From JAABRU01 sp050180235 (GTDB lineage: Bacteria; Desulfobacterota; Desulfobacteria; Desulfobacterales; Desulfococcaceae), in assembly GCA_050180235.1 (NCBI GenBank), contig JBFXEJ010000156.1, forward strand, positions 1-11,153: 11,153 nt of DNA, given 5' to 3'. Below, in pieces: positions 1-5,975 of the stretch. Made by a program: the position numbers and the translations under genes. The first letter of the stretch is position 1. The number at the start of each line of letters is the position of its first letter. The notes below the pieces were generated by a model. The model worked only from the letters and a program-made list of their open reading frames with translations, was not told the origin of the DNA and ran no database searches.

Positions 1-32
1 TCTGACACATCATATATTTTCTTTTTCGGCAT
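1..32 (-). CDS. 5' end of an unidentified protein (partial, runs off the left edge)
   Basis: Read on the minus strand, a GGAG ribosome binding site (44-41) is followed 8 nt later by an ATG at 32-30 that opens a frame beginning MPKKKIYDVS. A second in-frame ATG at 38-36 is only 2 nt from the GGAG, so the later one is the better start. Only ten complete codons are visible, so the product cannot be identified. The strong upstream promoter and ribosome binding site are the main reasons to call it a real gene. The lysine-rich N-terminus is not diagnostic of any family. Confidence 0.5.
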   Translation of the reverse strand, partial: MPKKKIYDVS

Positions 33-80
33 TTTCATTTCTCCTTTTAAAAAAAATATCATAATGAAATTATCCATCAT

Positions 81-109
81 ATTATAGCACATTTTTTATA
101 TAATTTCAA
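81..109 (-). promoter_or_regulatory. sigma70-type promoter for the gene leaving the left edge
   Basis: On the minus strand there is a -35 box TTGAAA (109-104; 5 of 6 consensus bases), a 17-nt spacer, and an extended -10 box TGC-TATAAT (89-81; TATAAT itself at 86-81, perfect). Transcription would start near 74, giving a leader of about 40 nt before the ATG at 32. The -35 box overlaps the inner edge of the palindrome at 106-142, which suggests that palindrome could act as an operator. The assignment rests on sequence match and spacing only. Confidence 0.6.
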
Positions 110-142
110 TAGCGAATCGGTATTATACCAATTCGCCATTGA
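106..142. repeat. 37-bp imperfect palindrome, copy 1
   Basis: An inverted repeat of 18-bp arms around a single central base, with core GGTATTATACC. Two arm positions are mismatched (111/137 and 118/130). On the minus strand both read as G-U wobble pairs, so a minus-strand RNA would still fold. It is a near copy of the perfect palindrome at 197-233, including the flanking TC...GA. It touches the -35 box of the promoter at 81-109, so it may be a regulator binding site. A REP- or MITE-like dispersed palindrome is the alternative. Confidence 0.7.
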
Positions 143-156
143 TTTTTTCAGAAAAT

Positions 157-170
157 CCCTCCTGAGAGGG
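157..170. other. small GC hairpin between the two palindromes
   Basis: CCCTC (157-161), a 4-nt loop and GAGGG (166-170) form a 5-bp stem. On the minus strand it is followed by ATTTTC, so it could be a weak terminator for the minus-strand operon that ends at 355. The stem is short and the T-tract poor, so the role is uncertain. Confidence 0.25.
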
Positions 171-196
171 GCAGGGTGTGTTTCATAAGTATATTT

Positions 197-233
197 TCAA
201 TGGCGATTTGGTATTATACCAAATCGCCATTGA
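197..233. repeat. 37-bp perfect palindrome, copy 2
   Basis: Arms of 18 bp (197-214 and 216-233) are exact reverse complements around the single base T215. The core is GGTATTATACC and the arms continue through AATCGCCATTGA. Its centre lies 91 bp from the centre of the first copy (124). The intervening DNA differs, so only the palindrome is duplicated. Perfect conservation of both arms suggests either a recent mobile or REP-like insertion or selection as a protein-binding site. Confidence 0.8.
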
Positions 234-270
234 TTCAATACAATATTGTCAGTTTTTCCGCTGCTGAGCG

Positions 271-350
271 TGTGCAAAAAACCGCTCCGCTTAATTTCTG
301 CACTCCTCTATCGGGTTTTGCAGAGGACAACAGTTGGCAAAAGAACTATA
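271..350 (+). repeat. partial copy of the MITE-like element found at 4556-4663
   Basis: These 80 bases match the minus strand of 4635-4556 with about 7 mismatches (roughly 91% identity, aligned by eye). Shared landmarks are TGTGCAAAAAACCGCTCCGC, the CACTCCTC segment, the TTTTGCAGAGGACA arm, and the terminal AACTATA. The opposite arm (about 250-270) is no longer recognisable, so this copy has lost its palindromic symmetry. It starts 5 bases beyond the stop codon of the DUF5685 gene. The promoter-like AGGACA-17-TATATC (324-352) is retained and would read antisense into the end of that gene. Confidence 0.75.
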
Positions 351-354
351 TCTG

Positions 355-1362
355 TCAGCACCCGCAGTCACACCCGTCACAGCAGTTGCAGCCATCACAT
401 CCGGAACTGTCTCCGCATTCGGTACACTCGCAGCAGTCATCACAGCAGCAGTCACAATGGCCCCCGCATTTGTCAGAGAATTTCCGTTTTTTTGCTTTTT
501 CTTTAAGAATACCCAAAGACATTGTTAGACACTGCTCCCCGATTCTTCCCAGATGCCCGGTAAACAATGCTTCTGCCGTGTCCGGATGAAAGAGCCGGAG
601 TTGTGCAAAATTCTTCCGGATTTCCTCATGCGCGTGACAAAAAAGCATCCGGGCATTTTCCTGCACCTGATGCAGAGGAAAAGACCGGGCCAGCGCGTTG
701 AATTTTTTCTGTGCCTGATCCTGTGCATAATCCCGGTAACTGTCGAGCAGAAATATGATCCGTCCGAACATTCTGCCAATCTCAGAAAGAGGTTCCAGGT
801 TCTGCGGCATGTGACAGATTCTTGCGGTGTGGACTGCTGCCGCTGCTGCGGCCAGTTCTGTGGGCCGGGAATAAAAAAGAAAATCCCTGCCTGTGCATTG
901 TTCAACAATATTCTGGCAAAGCAACTGTTTTTCAATGCTGTCCGAATCAAATCCGAAAACACGGGAGAGACTGCGTGCGCTCTGATGCCATTTTCCGGCC
1001 AGATGGGAAAAAAAGCTTTTTGCATAACAAATCCGGCTGTCTCTGTCCTGAATATGATCAGAAATCAGGGCAGAGGCCATGAATGCGGAAACAAGGGAAC
1101 CGTAACCCGGCCCCGGAGCATCAGGATGTACGATCAGCCGGGCTTTGGCTCCTGCAAAAAGACAGCGGTGATTTGTTTTTTTGTATTTTTGCCGAGACTG
1201 TGCCTCACAGAGAACAGACAGCATAACTCCGTCTCCGTTGAGCATCATCCGTGCAGACTGTCCGTGATATTTCCCCAAAGCCAGGCAGAGTCCGCAGTAA
1301 TGGGCTTTCCAGTCTTCTCTGTGCCTGCGCTCCAGACCGCATCCTCTGATGATTCCGAACAT
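355..1362 (-). CDS. DUF5685 family protein with cysteine-rich C-terminal tail
   Basis: A 335-residue protein. The start was placed at the ATG at 1362 because GGAG lies about 5 nt upstream and because MFGIIR...HREDWKAHYCGLCLALG (residues 1-30) is how DUF5685 proteins typically begin. An ATG at 1398 would overlap the kinase gene and lacks that support. The body contains a CGLC motif (23-26) and an alanine-rich helix near 168-180, and looks helical and soluble. From residue 297 the protein becomes a tail of 39 residues with 16 Cys and 8 Asp, many in CC or CXXC arrangements, ending in GCDCGC. The family's function is unknown; the tail suggests binding of metal ions, which is inference. It lies 19 nt downstream of the sensor kinase and is probably co-transcribed with it. 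It is not a response regulator. Confidence 0.85.
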   Translation of the reverse strand: MFGIIRGCGLERRHREDWKAHYCGLCLALGKYHGQSARMMLNGDGVMLSVLCEAQSRQKYKKTNHRCLFAGAKARLIVHPDAPGPGYGSLVSAFMASALISDHIQDRDSRICYAKSFFSHLAGKWHQSARSLSRVFGFDSDSIEKQLLCQNIVEQCTGRDFLFYSRPTELAAAAAAVHTARICHMPQNLEPLSEIGRMFGRIIFLLDSYRDYAQDQAQKKFNALARSFPLHQVQENARMLFCHAHEEIRKNFAQLRLFHPDTAEALFTGHLGRIGEQCLTMSLGILKEKAKKRKFSDKCGGHCDCCCDDCCECTECGDSSGCDGCNCCDGCDCGC

Positions 1363-1381
1363 TTTTTCTCCGATCGGTTTC

Positions 1382-3685
1382 CTAAATGAATGAGGCAATA
1401 TGCCTGACTTCGCTTCCGGATACGTTTTCCTGTTTCAGGGGCAGGCTGATAATGAATTTCGTGCCTTTTCCCGGCTCCGATTCCACCCGCATTGTTCCTT
1501 TGTGATTGTTTGTGATGATGAAATAGGAAATGGAAAGCCCCAGCCCGGTTCCGCATTCTGCGGGTTTTGTGGTGAAAAAAGGTTCAAAAACACGGTGCTG
1601 CGTATTTTCATCCATGCCGGGGCCGCTGTCTTCCACTTCCATAAAAACCGAATCCTCTTCCCGGTAAACACGCAGAATGATTCTGGGAAGGATGGAATAT
1701 TTTCCTGTGCCAGATTCGCTGCTCAGGAAGGGCTGAACCGGAAACATGGCCTGGGCAGCATTGCGGAGCAGATTTAAAAGCACCTGCTCAATTTCCGTGG
1801 CCATGCAGATCACTTCAGGCAGATCCGGATCAACTTCCCGGATTACTTCAATATTGCGGAAATCATATCTTCTTGCCGGATCATAATCATGTGAGGCCAG
1901 TTCCACAGTTTTATCAACCAGTTCCGCCAGATCCACAGGATGCATCTGCGATCCGCTTCCACGGCTGAACCGGAGCATATTATCCACAATCTTTGCAGCA
2001 CGTTCCCCGGATTTCCGTATGCCTTCCAGAAATTGAAAAATATGCCGCTGTTCCAGATAATTGCGTATAGTATCCAGATCCGTTCCGCAGGCAGCGGCTG
2101 TCTGTATATTCACAGACAGCAGGGACGAAATTCTGCGCTGTATGTTCTGGACACTCTGGAGAATTCCGCCCAGGGGATTGTTGATTTCATGGGCCATGCC
2201 TGCGGCCAGTCCGCCCACGCTGATCATTTTTTCAGACTGGATAATCATCTCTTCCATTCGGACTTTTTCTGTAATATCATCAATCCGGATAACTGTTACT
2301 TCGGTATTGTCTGAGGACAGGGGATAGACAATGACATCGGAAAAACATTTTCCCTCTGCTTTTTCCCATACCAGACGTTCCAGTCTGCATGCCCTGTTTT
2401 CCCGGATCAGTGTCTGTATCCTTTCCCTGTCTTCAGGTGTAAACGGAAGCATATCATACAAAATTCTTCCTTTTGCAGCCGCAGCCGGTATCCCTGTGAT
2501 CCTTTCCGATTCCCGGTTCCACAGTATCACCCGGCCCATGCTGTCAATTCCGGCCAGCATGGAAGGCATGTGACTGACAATACCAGCCAGCAGATTTCTC
2601 AGGCAGCCCAGTTCTGTTTCAGCGTTTTTCTGCTCTGTTATGTCAATCCCCATTTCCAGAACCATGGGGGAACCGTCAATATCAGGCAGATAATTGTCGT
2701 ATATCCTGTATATCTGTCTGCGGAATTCATCGATCCATTCCCACTGCTGCGGAGCATGGGAATCAAATACGGCAAATGTGGGACAGTTTTTGCAGGGTGC
2801 ATCGCTATGCTGAATGATTTCATAACAGGCCCTTCCTTCGGGATCACCGAAAATTTCCCGGAAACGGCGGTTGGCAAAACGCACAGAATAATCAGGGGCC
2901 TGCAGATATACAAACGCTGGAATGGCCTCAAGAACCGAAAACAGCCTTTTTCTTTCAAAATCAAGCATTTCCTCCCGATGTCCCAGTTCCGTGATAAACT
3001 GCTTCTGCTGGAGATTCCGGTAAGCGGTCTGGGACATGAGGTTGGCAATCAGAAACAGGGCCTGGCTGATTTCCATGAACTGATTCTGAGACATGACAGG
3101 CACCTCTTCCAGGGCTTTCCGGAATTCGCTTTCATCAGCTCCGATTTCACGGGCATACTGCATCATTTTTTCCATATCCAGATATTCGTTGCGCACCTGA
3201 CCGATCAGCCAGTTTGCAATATGATGCTCTCCCGCACTGATGCTTGCCCCGCCATCCCACAGTCCGCCGCTCAGGCAGGGACGGATCACCGGGCCTGAGG
3301 GATTGTATCTGCCGATGACCGCATCCGAACGCATACAGTTAATCCTTCCTTTTTCTGTTTTCCGGATAATATCCATACAGAGACGGCAGAAATTGCTGGG
3401 TTTGGTAAGGGGTTTTCCCTGCGGGGTGGTAATCATGGAGGCCACACCTGCTGCTTTGGCAAAGGCATCCTGAATTTTCTGTATTTCATCCATATCAAAG
3501 AGATCGGAAAAGCAGAGCGTTTCATCTGCCGCACCGCCAACGGAGAAAAACGGATTTCCGGAACATTCACGGACACCCGCAGCAGATTTTTCATCATTCC
3601 CAAGCAGTGCCTCAATTTCAGCGGCCCGCTTACGGAGCATTTTGAGTTCATTGATGAGATCATCCCTGTTTTTGTACTGGTTCAT
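1382..3685 (-). CDS. PocR-PAS-PAS sensor histidine kinase
   Basis: A 767-residue cytoplasmic sensor kinase with no membrane segment. ATG at 3685 is preferred over the TTG at 3691 because AAGAGG sits 9 nt upstream of it. In order: a short N-terminal coiled coil (about 8-30); a PocR ligand-sensing domain (about 57-230) with cysteines at 100, 103, 117 and 137 and the motif PCLSGGLWDGGASI; a PAS domain (about 245-352) containing CKNC (298-301); a second PAS (about 366-475); an HK4-type dimerisation domain with phospho-accepting His499 in GMAHEINNPLGGI; and an HATPase domain with N-box NLLRNAAQAM (Asn642), DSGPGM (Asp686), FEPFFTTKP and GTGLGLS. PocR domains are thought to bind small hydrocarbon derivatives; the ligand here is unknown. 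No response regulator is nearby, so its partner is elsewhere. It lies 18 nt downstream of trmO and 19 nt upstream of the DUF5685 gene. Confidence 0.95.
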   Translation of the reverse strand: MNQYKNRDDLINELKMLRKRAAEIEALLGNDEKSAAGVRECSGNPFFSVGGAADETLCFSDLFDMDEIQKIQDAFAKAAGVASMITTPQGKPLTKPSNFCRLCMDIIRKTEKGRINCMRSDAVIGRYNPSGPVIRPCLSGGLWDGGASISAGEHHIANWLIGQVRNEYLDMEKMMQYAREIGADESEFRKALEEVPVMSQNQFMEISQALFLIANLMSQTAYRNLQQKQFITELGHREEMLDFERKRLFSVLEAIPAFVYLQAPDYSVRFANRRFREIFGDPEGRACYEIIQHSDAPCKNCPTFAVFDSHAPQQWEWIDEFRRQIYRIYDNYLPDIDGSPMVLEMGIDITEQKNAETELGCLRNLLAGIVSHMPSMLAGIDSMGRVILWNRESERITGIPAAAAKGRILYDMLPFTPEDRERIQTLIRENRACRLERLVWEKAEGKCFSDVIVYPLSSDNTEVTVIRIDDITEKVRMEEMIIQSEKMISVGGLAAGMAHEINNPLGGILQSVQNIQRRISSLLSVNIQTAAACGTDLDTIRNYLEQRHIFQFLEGIRKSGERAAKIVDNMLRFSRGSGSQMHPVDLAELVDKTVELASHDYDPARRYDFRNIEVIREVDPDLPEVICMATEIEQVLLNLLRNAAQAMFPVQPFLSSESGTGKYSILPRIILRVYREEDSVFMEVEDSGPGMDENTQHRVFEPFFTTKPAECGTGLGLSISYFIITNNHKGTMRVESEPGKGTKFIISLPLKQENVSGSEVRHIASFI

Positions 3686-3703
3686 GCACAATATCCTCTT
3701 TTT

Positions 3704-4456
3704 TCAGGGGCATTGGCCCGGCAGAGTGTCAATGGACAATACAAAGACTGTCTCATCTTCAAATTTCCACCGGATATTTGTATCAAAAATCCGTGTGCCG
3801 AAAATGTTTTTTTTGGGGTTTCGGGAATAATATGCAGGTCTGGGATCATTTCCGAGCATTTGGCAAATCAGGCTGCGGAAACCGGCAATGCCTTCCTGCT
3901 CTTTCATGATGCAGGTTTCCAAAGCCGTATCGGAAAAAATCACAGGAAATTTCCGGGGAGGTTCAGTTGCAAATCCGGCCTGTGCATGGGGAATGCTGTC
4001 CGCATATGGCAGATAGGGTTTGATGTCCAGCACCGGGGTTCCATCCAGCAGGTCAATGCCTTTGAGAAAAAGCCTTGTTTTTCCCTCATTCCTGCTTATT
4101 TTTTCCAGTTCCACAGCAGAAATTCCTATGGGAGATGGCCGGAATCCGGAACGTGTGGCAAAAACACCTGTGCGTGTATTGCCGCCCAGCCGGGGAGGAC
4201 GCACCGAAAGTCTCAGTTTTTCTCTGTTTTCATTCAAAGAGGCGTGAAAGACAAAAACAATCCAGATATGGGAAAAATCCTCAAGCCCCCTGAATGCCTC
4301 TTCCCGGTCATAAGGATGGAAGATTTCAAGCACGGCAGTGGCCTGTGAAACCAGCCCGGGCTGGCGGGGAATGCCAAATTTTTCTTTGAAACAGGAGCGG
4401 ATAATACCTATGGTTTCAAAGCTGAAAACAGTTTTTTCATCTTCTGTTCTGTTCAT
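3704..4456 (-). CDS. trmO: tRNA (N6-threonylcarbamoyladenosine(37)-N6)-methyltransferase TrmO
   Basis: A 250-residue protein of the TsaA/YaeB (TrmO) family, close to the 235 residues of the E. coli enzyme. TrmO uses S-adenosylmethionine to methylate t6A at position 37 of tRNAs to m6t6A. Recognisable blocks are ETIGIIRSCFKEKFGIPRQP (14-33), GLEDFSHIWIVFVFH (57-71), LGGNTRTGVFATRSGFRPSP (90-109) with IGISAVEL after it, DLLDGTPVLDIKPYLPYADS (135-154) and DPRPAYY (204-210). These cover the N-terminal beta-barrel SAM site and the C-terminal domain, so the gene looks intact. No good ribosome binding site precedes the ATG at 4456 (upstream bases are GACTTTCAAAA). It is the first gene of the minus-strand operon, and its probable promoter lies in the palindromic repeat at 4554-4582. 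Confidence 0.93.
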   Translation of the reverse strand: MNRTEDEKTVFSFETIGIIRSCFKEKFGIPRQPGLVSQATAVLEIFHPYDREEAFRGLEDFSHIWIVFVFHASLNENREKLRLSVRPPRLGGNTRTGVFATRSGFRPSPIGISAVELEKISRNEGKTRLFLKGIDLLDGTPVLDIKPYLPYADSIPHAQAGFATEPPRKFPVIFSDTALETCIMKEQEGIAGFRSLICQMLGNDPRPAYYSRNPKKNIFGTRIFDTNIRWKFEDETVFVLSIDTLPGQCP

Positions 4457-4490
4457 TTTTGAAAGTCTGCTTTATTGTCTTTGCGTTCCC

Positions 4491-4532
4491 TGTCTGCCGC
4501 AAAGACCCAGAGTCACAAAGTTTCACAAAGGT
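4491..4532 (-). repeat. left outer inverted repeat, CTTTGCGTC type
   Basis: Read on the minus strand, this 42-base segment matches 4758-4799 on the plus strand at about 34 of 42 positions. The shared blocks are GTGAAACTTTG, GTCTTTG and GGCAGA. It sits in the untranslated leader of trmO, so it would be transcribed. Short repeats of this look recur in many bacterial genomes; here the notable point is the inverted pair around another repeat. Confidence 0.7.
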
Positions 4533-4553
4533 TAATATGCTGTTATTTTTCAT

Positions 4554-4582
4554 ATTATAGTTTTTTTATCAACTTTTGTCCT
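4554..4582 (-). promoter_or_regulatory. probable promoter of the trmO-kinase-DUF5685 operon
   Basis: On the minus strand AGGACA (4582-4577; 4 of 6 against TTGACA) is followed after 17 nt by a perfect TATAAT (4559-4554). Transcription would begin near 4547, about 90 nt before the trmO ATG. The -35 lies inside the arm of the palindromic element at 4556-4663 and the -10 at its edge, so the element appears to supply the promoter. This rests on spacing and consensus match only. Confidence 0.5.
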
Positions 4583-4663
4583 CTGCAAAACCCGGTGGAG
4601 GAGTGCAAAAATTAAGCGGAGCGGTTTTTTGCACAGAGGACAAAAGTTGATGAAAATACTATA
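4556..4663. repeat. 108-bp palindromic MITE-like element
   Basis: Terminal inverted repeats of 30 bp (4556-4585 and 4634-4663) differ at only two positions. The inner 18 bp (ATCAACTTTTGTCCTCTG at 4568-4585 against 4634-4651) are perfect. The interior carries a second inverted pair, GTGCAAAAA-type (about 4603-4611 and 4624-4632). There is no open reading frame of interest, and short frames through it give similar peptides at both copies only because the DNA is repeated. A second, partly decayed copy lies at 271-350 in opposite orientation. Size, palindromy and more than one copy fit a non-autonomous miniature transposable element. No clear target-site duplication was recognised. Confidence 0.75.
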
Positions 4664-4665
4664 CA
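4637..4665 (+). promoter_or_regulatory. outward promoter-like sequence in the right arm of the palindrome
   Basis: AGGACA (4637-4642) is followed after 17 nt by TATACA (4660-4665), mirroring the minus-strand promoter in the other arm. It would read toward the radical SAM gene, about 360 nt away. The -10 box is weaker than in the left arm, so activity is uncertain. Confidence 0.3.
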
Positions 4666-4757
4666 TATTTTTTAAAGAGGGTAAAGGATTATCAAACTGA
4701 AAGTCCGGCCTTCGTATGAGGCACTGCCAGAATGAATAAAGTTGGCATTTATCCGCC

Positions 4758-4799
4758 ATCTTGGTGAAACTTTGCGTCTTTGCGTCTTTGTGGCAGAAA
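4758..4799 (+). repeat. right outer inverted repeat, CTTTGCGTC type
   Basis: Partner of the segment at 4491-4532 in inverted orientation, about 81% identical. It contains three near-tandem 8-base units (TTTGCGTC, TTTGCGTC, TTTGTGGC at 4771-4794). With its partner it encloses 225 bp that include the palindromic element. From its end to the next gene at 5033 the sequence is AT-rich with no gene visible. Confidence 0.7.
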
Positions 4800-4903
4800 A
4801 AAAAATCCGGGACAGGTAATTTTTCTGATGAGTTCTTTCTCAGATTTTATAATAGCATATTTCCTGTGAACAAAGCAACAAATTTAGTTTCTGAAAGCAT
4901 ATC

Positions 4904-4919
4904 ACAAAATGAATTTTGT
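4904..4919. promoter_or_regulatory. 16-bp palindrome upstream of the radical SAM gene (possible operator)
   Basis: ACAAAAT-GA-ATTTTGT is a perfect inverted repeat with 7-bp arms in the AT-rich leader region. A TATAAT lies upstream at 4848-4853, but its -35 is poor. A regulator binding site is possible, but AT-rich palindromes of this size also arise by chance. Confidence 0.25.
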
Positions 4920-5032
4920 CCATATAACGGCATTTGCAAAAAAACTCTTGTATAAAAAATGCAATTTGCGTAAACCATTTTTTTCAAACAGGGTACGAAC
5001 GACCGGTTTGAAATCTGAACAGGGAGAAAAGA

Positions 5033-5902
5033 ATGCACTACGAAGGAAACATTATCAGACCGCCCAGTGAGGCATACAGTATTTTATTACAGGCAACTGT
5101 GGGATGTTCCCACAACAAATGCACCTTTTGCGGAGCCTACAAAGGGGAAAGGTTCAAAATCAAGTCCGATGAAATTATCATGGCCGACATCGCGTATGCG
5201 GCAAAGCATTATGCGGATGTGCGCCGTGTGTTTATCTGTGACGGGGATGCCCTGATTATTCCGCACAAACGTCTGCTTGCCATTTTGCAGGAAATCCGCA
5301 GACAAATGCCCTGGATCACAAGGGTTGGACTCTATGCCAATACCAAAGGGATTGATCTGAAAACGCCTGAACAGTTGCGGGAACTTGCGGAAAATGGTAT
5401 AGCGATTGCGTATATGGGGCTGGAAACCGGCGATGACGAGACACTCAAGAATGTACGAAAGGGAGCGGATTCAGACAAAATGATTCGCATGGGCAGAAAA
5501 ATCCGGGAAGCCGGAATAAAACTGTCCATTACAGTTCTGCTGGGAATCGCGGGAAAAGAGCGTTCAGACATTCATGCAAGAGAAACCGGACGGGTTCTTT
5601 CAGCCATTGATCCGGAATATGTTGGCGCGCTGAGTCTGATGCTCATTCCCGGAACGCCCATGTATGATGATTATGTTTCCGGAAAATTCAAACTTATTGA
5701 ACCTGACGAAATGCTAATGGAACTGCGCACCATCATTGAACATACCCATATGAGCAGAGGACTTTTTCACGCGAACCACGCGTCCAACTATCTGCCCATC
5801 AAAGCCCGGCTGCCAAAGGACAAGACTGCGACTTTGCATACCATTGATCAGGCCCTGTCCGGAAGAATCCGCCTGAAACCCGAATGGCTGCGGGCATTGT
5901 AA
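5033..5902 (+). CDS. radical SAM protein with CX4CX2C cluster motif
   Basis: A 289-residue protein. ATG at 5033 is preceded by AGGGAG at 5021-5026. The N-terminal part carries GCSHNKCTFC: Cys25, Cys30 and Cys33, i.e. CX4CX2C rather than the usual CX3CX2C. From memory this spacing is typical of a subgroup of Elp3/COG1032-like radical SAM proteins that read CSHNKCTFC. Other family landmarks are VFICDGDALIIP (66-77), YMGLETGDDETL (127-138, the GE-type SAM-contacting motif) and the C-terminal FHANHASNYLPIKARLPKDK (245-264). The protein should bind a [4Fe-4S] cluster and cleave SAM to a radical, but no substrate is known for the subgroup. There is no B12-binding domain. It is apparently a single-gene unit, not linked to a maturation partner here. 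The reading frame is intact. Confidence 0.9.
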   Translation: MHYEGNIIRPPSEAYSILLQATVGCSHNKCTFCGAYKGERFKIKSDEIIMADIAYAAKHYADVRRVFICDGDALIIPHKRLLAILQEIRRQMPWITRVGLYANTKGIDLKTPEQLRELAENGIAIAYMGLETGDDETLKNVRKGADSDKMIRMGRKIREAGIKLSITVLLGIAGKERSDIHARETGRVLSAIDPEYVGALSLMLIPGTPMYDDYVSGKFKLIEPDEMLMELRTIIEHTHMSRGLFHANHASNYLPIKARLPKDKTATLHTIDQALSGRIRLKPEWLRAL

Positions 5903-5975
5903 TTGTAAGGAGATCGTAGGGGCGCCCTTATGAAATGTACGGATAAAACTCTACCTTCAAGCCGTTTGGCTCTGC
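5903..5975. other. short intergenic stretch with GGGGCGCCCT palindrome
   Basis: No gene is visible. It contains GTAGGGGCGCCCTTATG (5918-5934), which includes the palindrome GGGCGCCC and resembles the ends of GTAGGGGCG-type dispersed repeats seen in many genomes. It also holds the small stem CAAGCC/GGCTCTG (5958-5974) just before GTTATG, discussed under the possible integron cassette. Confidence 0.35.

Noticed and set aside
106..233. CRISPR array
   Set aside because: There are only two palindromic units, with a 54-bp gap rather than a 30-40 bp spacer series, and no cas gene nearby.
246..506. Apparent related small proteins at 246-506 (+) and 4550-4759 (-) sharing a CKKPLRLI...RVLQRT segment
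   Set aside because: The similarity comes from the repeated MITE DNA (271-350 and 4556-4635). The frames have no ribosome binding sites, and the rest of each peptide is unrelated.
553..1389. 278-residue plus-strand open frame
   Set aside because: Antisense to the DUF5685 gene, which has a family-typical start, ribosome binding site and operon position.
2570..3298. 242-residue plus-strand open frame
   Set aside because: Antisense to the PocR/PAS part of the histidine kinase, with no domain of its own.
4934..4956. Promoter TTGCAA...TATAAA before the radical SAM gene
   Set aside because: The spacing between the boxes is only 11 nt, too short for a sigma70 promoter.
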